DNA from: Archangium gephyra
GTDB taxonomy: Bacteria; Myxococcota; Myxococcia; Myxococcales; Myxococcaceae
DNA length: 64,000 bases
Direction: 5' to 3'
Assembly: GCA_003243425.1 (NCBI GenBank)
Contig: QFQP01000020.1
Coordinates: 1-64,000, forward strand
Positions 43,601-51,706 of the stretch are shown here, piece after piece (positions within the stretch are counted from its first letter, which is position 1; each line of letters begins with the position of its first letter). The translations under genes and the position numbers were made by a program. The notes beneath the pieces are model-generated. The model was not told where the DNA came from. It saw only the letters and a list, made by a program, of their open reading frames with translations, and ran no database searches.

Positions 43601-45706
43601 TCAGCCCCCTCCAAAGTCAAAAGCGTAGCCGAGCCGCGCGCCGAAGCCGGTGGCGTTCAGGTTGGCGATGGGCGACTCGAGCCGCGAGTACACGAAGCTC
43701 AAGTCGAGCTCGATGCGCCCGGGCCCCAGCCTTCGCGACAGCCCCGCCACCAGCTCGAGCCCCGGGAACATCTCGAAGGCGTGCTGATCGTTCACGGTGA
43801 GCCACACCAGTTGCACCGCCGGGCCCGCCGCGGCCTTCACCTGGAACTCGTCGAAGTTCTGATGCCAGCCCAGCACCAGCGACACGGGCGCGATGTACGC
43901 GTTGCCGCTCACCGTCGCGCCGAACACCTCGGCGGATCGCGTCACCGGGAAATACCCCCCACGCAGCTCGGCGCCGATCTGCCGCCGCAGCAACGGCAAG
44001 CGAACCGTGAAACCGACCTGACCGGTCGGAGAAGCGATGGCCTGACCGTTGAAGACACCGCCGCCCCGGAACGCGAGCGAGAACAACGGCGCGCGCGTCG
44101 CCACCAGCAGGTGCTCCGAAACGAACGACCCCGCTTCGACGCGGAGCAGCTCGCGCCCCGATGTCGGCGTGGTCCACGTGGTGCGCCAGCGCGTGTCTTC
44201 GAGGTAGGCGTCGCTCAACGAACCGTCGGGCACGCTCAGCTGCGGCTTGATGCCGCGAACCGGGCGGCCGTGCGAATCGAACAAGGTGATGCGAATCGCC
44301 TCGTCGACCTGCGCGACCTCCACGCGCGTGACCGCCGGCACCCCCGAGTAGATCTCCACGGCCTTCGACCACGGAGAGAAGCGGTAGCCGTCACCCCACG
44401 CGCGTACCCGAACGACGTGCGCGCCCTCCCCCAGCGACGGCGTCGTCCACTGCAGGCCCGACACGCGCTGCAGCTTGTTGTCGAGCTCCACGTCGTAGCC
44501 GAGCGCCTCCGGCACCGGCGCCCACTCCAGCAACACCGGGCTGTCGAGCTCCGAGACGACGTCGTCGTTGGGCACCACCCAGTTCACCACCGCCAACGGC
44601 ACGCCCGCGGAGCGCACGAAGGTGCGCGGCTCCGAGGGTGACGACGCGTGCCCGAACGCATCGCGCGCCGACACCCGCCAGGAATACTGCGCCGGCGGCA
44701 GCTCGGCCGACTTCCACGTGGTGCCGTTCACCGTCACCTGCGTGAGCGCTTCGGGCCGCTTGTCGCCCTGCCGGGTGAGCTCCACGCGATACGCCGTCGC
44801 GCCGGGCACCGCGCTCCACGACAGCTCGGCGCGGCCGTTCACGGTCTCACCGCGCGGCACCGGCGTGGGCAGCCGCACCTTGAACACGCTCTCGGCGCTG
44901 AACTCTCCCGGCGTGCCCTTCTCGTCGACGCTCGCCACGCGCCAGCGGTACTCGCCCGCGATGCCCGCCTTGAACGCCAGCGACGTCGTCGGCGCCGGAA
45001 TCGACACCTTGCTCTTCCCGTCGTGCGTCGCTTCGACGAGGTAGCTCTTCGCGCAGCCAGCCTCGGCCCACGTGAGGTTCACCTGCGGCGTGGCGAGCGT
45101 GACGTCGGCGACGGGCTTCAACTTCGGCGCGCTCACACGAATCATGAACGAGCGCGTGGGGCCCGGCCCGCTCTGACGGCCCTTGATGTCGATGGCGCGC
45201 GTTCGCCAGAACCAGGTGCCCGCGGCGAGGCCCGACACGTCGAGCGAGGTGTTGGTGGAGCGCAGCGTGCGCACGGCGCCGAACTCGGCGCTGCTCGAGA
45301 GCTCGACCTGGTACTCCTTGACCAGCGTCGACGCGTCGACCTCGAACTGCACGCTCGCGCCACAGGCCACGGTCGCCGCGTCATTCGGCTTGATGGGCGC
45401 GGGAATCGCCGAGTCGACCGCGATGGTGCGCGGAATGCTCCACTCACTCGCGCGGCTCTCGGCGTCGAAGCTGCGCACGCGCCACCAGTGCGTGGTGGTC
45501 GGCAGTTGCTCCCAGCGGTAGCCCGCGGTGGTGGTGCGCGTCTGCAGCACGACCTCCACGAACGCCGCATCGCGAGCGATCTGCAGCTCGTAGGCCGAGG
45601 CGCCGGGCACCTCCTTCCAACGCAGCACGATGCGCGCGTTCTGCGCCGCCACAGAGCCGGCGAGCAGCACCACCGTCATCGACGCCCAGGCATGCAGCGA
45701 CTTCAG
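43601..45706 (-). CDS. Secreted fibronectin-type-III-like protein with beta-barrel-like C-terminus
   Basis: About 700 residues. Residues to about 500 are FN3/Ig-like repeats; each has a 'WxWRxRAxDxxG' type strand pattern (for example 'FWRTRAIDIKGRQSG', 'YSWRVSARDAFGHASS'). The last 180 residues alternate hydrophobic and polar residues with aromatic girdles, as in small outer-membrane beta-barrels. I place the start at a CTG at 45706, overlapping the upstream stop as CTGA, since a GAGGTGA ribosome site sits seven bases ahead and the frame then begins with a full signal peptide ('KSLHAWASMTVVLLAGSVAA'). The ATG at 45679 is the conservative choice but loses the Lys and has no ribosome site. Confidence 0.82.
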   Translation of the reverse strand: MKSLHAWASMTVVLLAGSVAAQNARIVLRWKEVPGASAYELQIARDAAFVEVVLQTRTTTAGYRWEQLPTTTHWWRVRSFDAESRASEWSIPRTIAVDSAIPAPIKPNDAATVACGASVQFEVDASTLVKEYQVELSSSAEFGAVRTLRSTNTSLDVSGLAAGTWFWRTRAIDIKGRQSGPGPTRSFMIRVSAPKLKPVADVTLATPQVNLTWAEAGCAKSYLVEATHDGKSKVSIPAPTTSLAFKAGIAGEYRWRVASVDEKGTPGEFSAESVFKVRLPTPVPRGETVNGRAELSWSAVPGATAYRVELTRQGDKRPEALTQVTVNGTTWKSAELPPAQYSWRVSARDAFGHASSPSEPRTFVRSAGVPLAVVNWVVPNDDVVSELDSPVLLEWAPVPEALGYDVELDNKLQRVSGLQWTTPSLGEGAHVVRVRAWGDGYRFSPWSKAVEIYSGVPAVTRVEVAQVDEAIRITLFDSHGRPVRGIKPQLSVPDGSLSDAYLEDTRWRTTWTTPTSGRELLRVEAGSFVSEHLLVATRAPLFSLAFRGGGVFNGQAIASPTGQVGFTVRLPLLRRQIGAELRGGYFPVTRSAEVFGATVSGNAYIAPVSLVLGWHQNFDEFQVKAAAGPAVQLVWLTVNDQHAFEMFPGLELVAGLSRRLGPGRIELDLSFVYSRLESPIANLNATGFGARLGYAFDFGGG

Positions 45707-46905
45707 GGCGTCACCTCGATCTCCGGGTTGAGCAGCTCAGGCGCGTCGGGAATGCCCTTGTGAATGACGCGGAAGCGCAACGGCACCGACGACGCGCCGG
45801 CGCCTGATTCTTCGTCGGCGCGCACGCGCCAGAACCACGTCGCTTCGTTCAGGAACAGCGGCTGCCGGGTGCTGGCGCCGTTGACCTGAAACGACGCGCT
45901 GACCGGCTCGAAGCCCTGGCTCGGGGAGATCTCGAGCCGGTACTTCGAGATGCCGGGCAACGGTGTCCACGCGAACGCCACGTTGGTGCCCGGCGGTGCG
46001 AGCAGCACCTCACCGTTGCGCGGGAACATGGCGACCGGGGCGACGTCTTCGACGCAGGTGAAGCGCCGCGCCTCGGACACCGGTCGCCCGCTCCTGTCGA
46101 CCACCCGCCACCACGACACGCCGCGCGCCGGCTCCTTGATCGTGAACTCGTTGGTCTGCACCGCGCGGTCGACGTCGACGAAGGCGAAGAGACGATCTCT
46201 GGCGACCTGAATGCGTGCGCCCTCGACGGCGCCCTGCCACGTGAGCGAAATCGGCGCCGGCGTCGCGCGGAAGGGCAACACCGCCTGAGCCTCGGGTGAA
46301 TCGAGCGTCACCGACCACGGCGCCAGGTCTTCCGTGCCGGTCTCGGCCGCCGCCACGCGCTGACCCTTCTCGAGGGTCCTGGTGGCGCCACCTCCCTGCA
46401 CCTGCGCGCTGCCCTTCTTCACCGAGACCTCAAGCTTCTTGCCGGTGAGCTCGACGCGCGCCTCGGTCTGCGCCGCGAGGCGGGCTTCACCGTTCGGTGT
46501 CTGCAGCGTCAGCCCCTGGGTACCCGCGCGACCCGAAAGCGAGCCCTGTCGCAGCGTCACGCTGCGAACGCCCGCCCGCGGCGTTTCGATCACCACCAGC
46601 GACCGTTCATCGAGCGCGAGCTCCGAGCCGTCGTTGAAGCTCAACGTGGCCTCGGCGCCGGGAGGTACGAACACCGCGTCACCGTCGTGCACCTCGACGC
46701 CCCGCGAAGCGCCGCCCCAGCCCAGCGTCATCGCCAGGCGCAGCTTCACGTCGCCACTCGACCGCTTCACGGAGCCGACGACCGGCGTGGTGGCGACGTC
46801 AGACGAGCGTCGCGACGCCGCCAGCGCGAGACTGAGCGAGACCGCGGCGATGAGCGCCGAAGCCCCGGCCAGCCAGAGATCGCGTTCACGGAGCGCCGCG
46901 TTCAT
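45703..46905 (-). CDS. FecR-domain protein with Ig/FN3-like tail
   Basis: The 400-residue protein is anchored by an N-terminal helix (about 10-32). A FecR domain follows (about 45-190: 'GDAVFVPPGAEATLSFNDGS', 'VTLRQGSLSGRAG', 'LQTPNGEARLAAQTEARVEL', 'TLEKGQRVAA'), then two FN3/Ig-like units ('VSWWRVVDRSGRPVSE', 'TWFWRVRADEESG'). The domain order suggests a periplasmic partner for the FN3/barrel protein encoded directly downstream. There is no sigma factor nearby, so it is not a classical FecI/FecR pair. Confidence 0.9.
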   Translation of the reverse strand: MNAALRERDLWLAGASALIAAVSLSLALAASRRSSDVATTPVVGSVKRSSGDVKLRLAMTLGWGGASRGVEVHDGDAVFVPPGAEATLSFNDGSELALDERSLVVIETPRAGVRSVTLRQGSLSGRAGTQGLTLQTPNGEARLAAQTEARVELTGKKLEVSVKKGSAQVQGGGATRTLEKGQRVAAAETGTEDLAPWSVTLDSPEAQAVLPFRATPAPISLTWQGAVEGARIQVARDRLFAFVDVDRAVQTNEFTIKEPARGVSWWRVVDRSGRPVSEARRFTCVEDVAPVAMFPRNGEVLLAPPGTNVAFAWTPLPGISKYRLEISPSQGFEPVSASFQVNGASTRQPLFLNEATWFWRVRADEESGAGASSVPLRFRVIHKGIPDAPELLNPEIEVTP

Positions 46906-46908
46906 GAC

Positions 46909-47352
46909 TCAGTCCCGCTTGCGGCGAATGGGCGAGATCTCCGAGACCACGGCGACGACGCGATCGCGCAACAGCGTCAGCGGCGTGCTGCGTTCGGCCG
47001 CGTCCATCGCCTCACGCACGGCGTCTTCGATGGCCGCGAGGTTCTTGAAGGGCTTGACCAGCACCACTTCGGGGCGCTCGGCGTCGAGCGACAGCGGCTC
47101 GGGGTGGGCGGTCATCAGTACGATCGCCGTGCGCGGAAACCGGCGCCGCACGGCCGACATCACCTCGAGGCCGGTCATCGACGGCAGCAACTTGTCGACC
47201 ACGAGGCAGGCGATGTCGGCGCCGTCGAAGAGCGCCAGCCCCGCTTCACCGGTCTGCGCCACGTCGACCTCGAAGCCCGCACGGGTGAGCACCTTCCCCA
47301 GCAGGTCGCAGACCGCGAGCTCGTCGTCGATGACGACGATGCGGGGTTTCAC
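46909..47352 (-). CDS. Receiver-only response regulator
   Basis: The 147-residue protein consists of a receiver domain: acidic pocket 'IVVIDDELAV', phospho-Asp in 'DIACLVVDKLLPSMTG', Thr in 'IVLMTAHPE' and Lys in 'VVLVKPFKNL'. The Asp is followed by KLLP where DxxMP is usual, which is acceptable. About 25 extra residues follow but no DNA-binding domain. It begins with GTG overlapping the stop of the other receiver gene. Probably a phosphate carrier or protein-interaction switch in the five-gene system. Confidence 0.9.
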   Translation of the reverse strand: MKPRIVVIDDELAVCDLLGKVLTRAGFEVDVAQTGEAGLALFDGADIACLVVDKLLPSMTGLEVMSAVRRRFPRTAIVLMTAHPEPLSLDAERPEVVLVKPFKNLAAIEDAVREAMDAAERSTPLTLLRDRVVAVVSEISPIRRKRD

Positions 47353-47747
47353 GGTTTCTGACTCCCGGCGCGAATGGCGGCGTCGCAGATGTCGAGAATG
47401 TCGTGAACGCCGAAGGGTTTGGTCACGTAGCTGAAGACACCGAGCTCTCGCGCGTGCGTCTGCGTCTCATGTGTGGGGAACCCGGTCACCAGAATGGCCT
47501 GCATGCGCGGCTGCTTCTCACGCGCCTGCCGGAGCACCTCGAGCCCGTCGGTGCCGGGCAGATTCTTGTCGGTGATCAGCAGGTCGAAGCCACCTTTGGT
47601 GATCTGCTGGAGCCCTTCTTCGGCGTTGTCGACGAGGGTGACGTTGTGACCTGCGCGCTGCAGCACGCGTTCGAGCAACATGCGTGCGGAGCGATCGTCA
47701 TCGATGACGAGAATGCGTCCCGGAATGCGTTGGGCGGCCTGAGTCAT
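47349..47747 (-). CDS. Receiver-only response regulator, first gene of the operon
   Basis: About 132 residues from the ATG at 47747. 'RILVIDDDRSARMLLERVL' gives the acidic pocket, 'FDLLITDKNLPGTDGLEVLR' the phospho-Asp, 'AILVTGFPT' the Thr and 'SYVTKPFG' the Lys. There is no output domain. The longer frame to 47777 lacks similarity and is not included. It shares a GTGA overlap with the second receiver gene. The first gene of the FecR/FN3/kinase operon; divergent from the AlkA-like gene by 42 bases. Confidence 0.9.
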   Translation of the reverse strand: MTQAAQRIPGRILVIDDDRSARMLLERVLQRAGHNVTLVDNAEEGLQQITKGGFDLLITDKNLPGTDGLEVLRQAREKQPRMQAILVTGFPTHETQTHARELGVFSYVTKPFGVHDILDICDAAIRAGSQKP

Positions 47748-47789
47748 GAGCGGCGCGCAGCATAGCCCCTGACCCACTACAGTGCGCGC

Positions 47790-48425
47790 GTGCCAGACAT
47801 TCGATTTCAGCGAGCGTTACGGAAGGCGGAGAAGGCGTTGGCTTTGGCAGATCCCGCGCTCGGGAAGGTCATCGCGCGCGTGGGCCCCTCTCAGATTTCT
47901 CCTGAGCCCGGGTTCGACCCCTTCAACGCGCTGGTTCGCTCCATCTGCCATCAACAGCTGCACGGCAAGGCCGCCGAGACGATTCACGGCCGCGTGCTCG
48001 CGAAGTTCGGCGACGGCGCGCACGCCGACGTCAACAAGCTCTCCCGCGCGCGCATGACGTCGATGCGCTCGTGCGGCCTGTCGGAAGCCAAGTCGCTCGC
48101 CATCAAGGACCTCGCCAACAAGTGCCTTGATGGCACGGTACCGGGCTTCGACGAGCTGATGACGTTGAGCGACGACGAAGCGGTGTCTCGCATCGTGAAG
48201 GTGCGCGGCATCGGCCGGTGGACGGTCGAGATGATGCTGATGTTCCGCATGGGACGGCTGGACGTGTTCCCCGTCGACGACTTCGGCGTTCGCAAGGGCT
48301 TCATGCTGCTTCGCAAGTTGAAGGAGCCCATCACCGCGAAGGCGCTCATGCCGCACGGTGAGACGTGGAAGCCGTACCGCACGGTCGCGAGCTGGTACCT
48401 GTGGCGAGTGGCCGATGGCCGGTGA
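47790..48425 (+). CDS. DNA-3-methyladenine glycosylase II family (AlkA-like)
   Basis: HhH-GPD base-excision repair glycosylase, 211 residues. The helix-hairpin-helix and catalytic loop are seen in 'VRGIGRWTVEMMLMFRMG' followed by 'DVFPVDDFGVRKG', whose second Asp is the catalytic residue. There is no C-terminal [4Fe-4S] cluster motif. It removes alkylated purines from DNA. Start is GTG at 47790. It overlaps the permease gene by 11 bases, although the two functions are unrelated. Confidence 0.92.
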   Translation: MPDIRFQRALRKAEKALALADPALGKVIARVGPSQISPEPGFDPFNALVRSICHQQLHGKAAETIHGRVLAKFGDGAHADVNKLSRARMTSMRSCGLSEAKSLAIKDLANKCLDGTVPGFDELMTLSDDEAVSRIVKVRGIGRWTVEMMLMFRMGRLDVFPVDDFGVRKGFMLLRKLKEPITAKALMPHGETWKPYRTVASWYLWRVADGR

Positions 48426-49791
48426 ATTGGAGGCACTTGGTTACAAACAGGAACTGAAGCGCGAGCTCGGCGCCTTTCAGAACTTCGCGCTCAGCTTCTC
48501 CATCATCTCGATTCTGACCGGCGCGGTGACTCTGTACGGCGCTGGCATCGTGGCCGGAGGTCCCCGGGTGATGTTGCTCGGTTGGCCGCTGGTCGCGGTG
48601 GGCACGATCTTCATCGGGCTCTCGTTGGCCGAACTCGCCTCTGCGTTCCCGACGGCGGGCGCGCTGTACCACTGGGCTTCCATTCTCGGAGGACCCGGTG
48701 CCGGTTGGGCGACTGCGTGGCTCAACGTGCTGGGTCAGTTCGCGATCACCGCAGCGATCGACTTCGGCCTCGCGGAATTTCTGGCGCCGTTGCTCGGCTA
48801 CGAGAGCCGTGAAGCGATGCTCGTCATCTACGCGCTCGTGCTGCTCAGTCATGCGGTGCTCAATCACGTCGGCGTCAAGGTCGTCGCGGTGCTGAACACG
48901 GTGTCGGCCTGGTACCACGTGGTCGGCGTCATCGTGCTCGTGGGCGCGGTGATGTTGTTCGCGCCGAAGCAGCCGGTGTCGTTCCTGCTCGAAGGCGCAC
49001 CGCCGCTGAAAGACGCGGTGTTGCCGGGCTTTCTCGCGGGTCTGCTTCAGGCTGCGTGGACGTTCACGGGTTACGACGCGTCGGCGCACGCGAGCGAAGA
49101 GACGAAGGACGCGGCGATGGCAGCGCCGCGGGGAATTCTGATGGCGATCATCGCCAGTGCGATCGCGGGCTACGTGATGCTCATCGCGGTGACCCTGGCG
49201 ATTCCGGCGTTGCCTGAAGCCATCAACGCGAAGAACCCGTTCATCTACGTGCTGTCGACGTCGATGGGGCCGCTGGGAACCGGGCTCGTCTGGCTTTGCG
49301 TCGCGGCGATGTGGTTCTGCGGGCTCGCGTCGGTGACGAGCAATTCACGAATGCTGTACGCGTTCGCGCGTGACGGAGGGCTGCCGTTCTCTTCTCAACT
49401 CGCGAAGGTCTCACCGGGTTGGCAGACGCCGCACGTCGGCGTGTGGGTCTCGGTGTCTATCGCGTTCGCGTTGGCGATCTTCGCGTCGGCGCTCTCGGTG
49501 ATGGCGGCACTGTCGACGGTCGCCCTGTACGCGAGCTACGGGTTGCCCGTGCTGTTGGGCCTTCTCGCGCGTCGCAGCGGCTGGCCGCGCGTGGGCCCGT
49601 GGACGCTCGGTCGCTTCGGCGCGGCCGTGAACGTGATCGCCATCGTGTGGATCGCCTTCATGGTCGTGTTGATGTCGCTGCCGCCGAACGGCCTTGCCGG
49701 CGTGACACTCGCTGCGACCTGCGTGCTGTTGCTGCTCGCGTGGTTCGGCGGCGTGCGACGCGTGTTCACCGGACCACAACAGCTTCGATGA
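48415..49791 (+). CDS. APC-superfamily amino acid permease
   Basis: The product is about 458 residues with twelve membrane helices. 'ALSFSIISILTGAVTLYGAG' and 'FPTAGALYHWASILGGPGAG' near the N-terminus and 'GYDASAHASEETKDAA' in the middle are typical of the amino acid/choline (ACT) branch that includes eukaryotic BAT1 and GABA permeases. Substrate specificity cannot be read from the sequence. The ATG at 48415 overlaps the AlkA-like gene. A hairpin with T-run follows 90 bases past the stop. Confidence 0.92.
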   Translation: MAGELEALGYKQELKRELGAFQNFALSFSIISILTGAVTLYGAGIVAGGPRVMLLGWPLVAVGTIFIGLSLAELASAFPTAGALYHWASILGGPGAGWATAWLNVLGQFAITAAIDFGLAEFLAPLLGYESREAMLVIYALVLLSHAVLNHVGVKVVAVLNTVSAWYHVVGVIVLVGAVMLFAPKQPVSFLLEGAPPLKDAVLPGFLAGLLQAAWTFTGYDASAHASEETKDAAMAAPRGILMAIIASAIAGYVMLIAVTLAIPALPEAINAKNPFIYVLSTSMGPLGTGLVWLCVAAMWFCGLASVTSNSRMLYAFARDGGLPFSSQLAKVSPGWQTPHVGVWVSVSIAFALAIFASALSVMAALSTVALYASYGLPVLLGLLARRSGWPRVGPWTLGRFGAAVNVIAIVWIAFMVVLMSLPPNGLAGVTLAATCVLLLLAWFGGVRRVFTGPQQLR

Positions 49792-49879
49792 AGGCGGTGT
49801 CGAAGGGCTTTGGTCGTGCTCGGCGCGAACAGGCCTCTCGGCACGTCGCGAGGTCGGCGCAGAGCTTCGTGGTGACCGG

Positions 49880-49902
49880 AACCACAGTGGGCTGTGGTTT
49901 TC
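49880..49902 (+). terminator. Rho-independent-like terminator after the permease gene
   Basis: AACCACAG (49880-49887), loop TGGG, CTGTGGTT (49892-49899), then TTC. The 8-base stem is perfect and GU pairs could extend it by two. The remainder of the 268-base gap to the next gene contains the palindrome at 50014 and otherwise nothing I recognise. Confidence 0.68.
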
Positions 49903-50013
49903 ATAGACACGAAGCCTGGTGAAGCGAGTCACGCCTCGTTCGAAGCCGAGAAGCACGCTCGCGAGATCCCGAGCGATGGTCACTCGTTCGAACCGCTCTC
50001 ATTGCGGCCAAGC

Positions 50014-50038
50014 AAATCAAGTCCGTCAGACTTGATTT
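50014..50038. promoter_or_regulatory. 25-base palindrome, candidate operator
   Basis: AAATCAAGTC (50014-50023), centre CGTCA, GACTTGATTT (50029-50038). The 10-base arms are perfect. The 3' edge is 21 bases ahead of the ATG at 50060. The half GACTTGATT differs by one base from GACTTAATC in the Fur-type palindrome at 52755, so a shared regulator is possible. Confidence 0.6.
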
Positions 50039-50059
50039 CGACAACTCGTCGCAGAGCAC

Positions 50060-50398
50060 ATGTTCACCACGCTCTTCCGTCCCGTCGGCCCGATCGAACT
50101 CGCTCTCATTCGCGACTCGGACTGGACACGCTTCCCGCCGCGGCTCGGCGACCAGCCGCTCTTCTACCCGGTCGTTCAAGAGACCTATGCGCGTCGCATC
50201 GCCGCTGAATGGAACGTGCGCGAAAGCGGCGAAGGTCACGTCGTGAAGTTCGCGGTGCAAACCGAATTCCTGCAGCGCTACCCCGAGCAAGTCGCGGGCG
50301 GCATCGCGCACACCGAGCACTGGATTCCCGCCGAAGACCTCGAGGCCTTCAACGATCACCTCATCGGGAAGATCGCGCTCATCGCCAGCTACCGCTGA
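50060..50398 (+). CDS. Conserved small protein of the 'ADP-ribosylation/crystallin J1'-like group
   Basis: The 112-residue cytosolic protein with 'LFRPVGPIELALIRDSDWTR', 'FPPRLGDQPLFYPVVQETYA', 'IAAEWN' and 'HTEHWIPAEDLEAFNDHLIG' matches a widespread small family that databases label ADP-ribosylation/crystallin J1. That label is not based on real similarity to hydrolases, and function is unknown. The strong palindrome just upstream suggests specific regulation. Its 3' end overlaps the convergent phosphatase gene by 10 bases. Confidence 0.82.
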   Translation: MFTTLFRPVGPIELALIRDSDWTRFPPRLGDQPLFYPVVQETYARRIAAEWNVRESGEGHVVKFAVQTEFLQRYPEQVAGGIAHTEHWIPAEDLEAFNDHLIGKIALIASYR

Positions 50399-51048
50399 AC
50401 ACCCAGGTCACCCTCCCGAATCGCAAAGAACGCGAGGGTGATCGCGTACGCGCCGATGACATCGATCGTGTAGTGCAGATGGGAGAAGAACACGCTCGCG
50501 ACGACCAGCACGTGGCACACCAGCATCGGCCACCGCACCGCCTTGAACTTCCACACGTACAGCAGCAACAACAACGTCGTCGACGTGTGGCCTGAAAAGA
50601 ACAGGTCCTTCGTCAGATAGACGCGCGCGCCTTCACCGGGGTCGAAGAAGCCACCGGGCGTGATCAAGTTGAGCCACGCGTTCCACCGGGTCTCGAAGCT
50701 CATTCCCGCGTGCACGTCGTCACCACGAACGGGACCGAGCCCCGTCACCACGATGCACGCGCCGCGAATCAGCGCGATGAACCCCGCCGCGTACATGTAC
50801 CGGAGGAACCGTTCGACATCGCGCCAGCACAACCACAGCGCGATCGGCACGTAGCTGAAGACCCAGACGATGTAGTTGTACCGCTCGACCCACGGCACGT
50901 AGGGCACCACGTCGAGCACCGCATCGGGCAGGTGCGGCGCCGGCCTCGCTTCGGCCCACAGCGCGCACCACACCATCAGGAAGTAGCAGGCCAGCCGGAA
51001 GACGAGACTCCCGGCCAGCCGTGCGATGAGTTTCGGAGTGACGCTCAC
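50389..51048 (-). CDS. PAP2-type membrane phosphatase (sphingomyelin synthase-like PAP2_C)
   Basis: The 219-residue protein has about six membrane helices. 'TKDLFFSGHTSTTLLLLLYV' and 'FFSHLHYTIDVIGAYAITL' are the two active-site motifs of the PAP2_C group, as in sphingomyelin and inositol-phosphorylceramide synthases: His in SGHT, and His and Asp in HYTID. It probably transfers or removes a phospho-headgroup on a lipid. It lies 34 bases after ahpD in the same orientation and may be the last gene of the peroxide operon. Confidence 0.86.
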   Translation of the reverse strand: MSVTPKLIARLAGSLVFRLACYFLMVWCALWAEARPAPHLPDAVLDVVPYVPWVERYNYIVWVFSYVPIALWLCWRDVERFLRYMYAAGFIALIRGACIVVTGLGPVRGDDVHAGMSFETRWNAWLNLITPGGFFDPGEGARVYLTKDLFFSGHTSTTLLLLLYVWKFKAVRWPMLVCHVLVVASVFFSHLHYTIDVIGAYAITLAFFAIREGDLGVQR

Positions 51049-51082
51049 GTGAAGGAGCGGCTCCTTAACTCGGAAAAGAACT

Positions 51083-51610
51083 TCAGAAGTTCGATTCGAG
51101 CGCGACCGCCGCCGCGTGCACCACCGAAGCGATGCGAACGGCGTCGTGCACCTGATCGGTCGTCAAACCGCCTTCGAGCACCACCGCTTCGTGCGACTGC
51201 ACGCACATCTGGCAGTTGTTGATCGCCGACACGGCAAGACAGAAGAGCTCGAAGTCGGTCTGGTTCGTCGTCACCTGCTTCAAGCGCATCATGCGCAGGC
51301 GCGCCGGCTTCTGGCCGTACTCCTCTTTCCCGATGATGTGACGGAAGCGGTAGTACACGTTGTTCATGCCCATGAGCACCGCTGCGGCCTTCGCCTCTTC
51401 GATGACCGCGTCGGAGATGCCGGCTGTCTTCGCGTCGGCGATCAGCGCCTTCGTCAGCGGCTCGTGACGCGCGGCGTACGCCGACGAAATCGCCACACCC
51501 CACGTCTGATCTGCATTGAGCCCGCCGGGCTGCAGCACGTTCTGGAGGTTGATCTTGATGTCGCGCGCAACGTCAGGGAGCTGCTCGCGGAGTTGATTGG
51601 TCTGTTCCAT
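51083..51610 (-). CDS. ahpD: Alkyl hydroperoxidase AhpD
   Basis: Carboxymuconolactone-decarboxylase-fold protein of 175 residues, the reductant partner of AhpC. The catalytic 'NNCQMCVQSHEAVV' holds the CxxC pair and the His three residues on. The proton-relay Glu lies upstream in this family. It moves electrons to AhpC from lipoylated adaptors in actinobacteria. The gene follows ahpC by 96 bases with a hairpin between. Confidence 0.92.
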   Translation of the reverse strand: MEQTNQLREQLPDVARDIKINLQNVLQPGGLNADQTWGVAISSAYAARHEPLTKALIADAKTAGISDAVIEEAKAAAVLMGMNNVYYRFRHIIGKEEYGQKPARLRMMRLKQVTTNQTDFELFCLAVSAINNCQMCVQSHEAVVLEGGLTTDQVHDAVRIASVVHAAAVALESNF

Positions 51611-51647
51611 GTGTCGTCACTCCAAAGTGGGTTGGTGGACATACGAA

Positions 51648-51679
51648 GGGCGTGGCGGAAGCTGGTTCGCACCACGCCC
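51648..51679 (-). other. Hairpin between ahpC and ahpD
   Basis: GGGCGTGG (51648-51655) pairs with CCACGCCC (51672-51679). In the mRNA this could act as an attenuator or processing/stability element that makes AhpC and AhpD levels different. No T-run follows. Confidence 0.5.
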
Positions 51680-51706
51680 GTCGTGCACTTCAAACTACGG
51701 TGAGCC

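Noticed and set aside
45703..46905. Classical FecR anti-sigma factor
   Set aside because: There is no extracytoplasmic-function sigma factor or TonB receptor gene near it, and its cytosolic part is too short.
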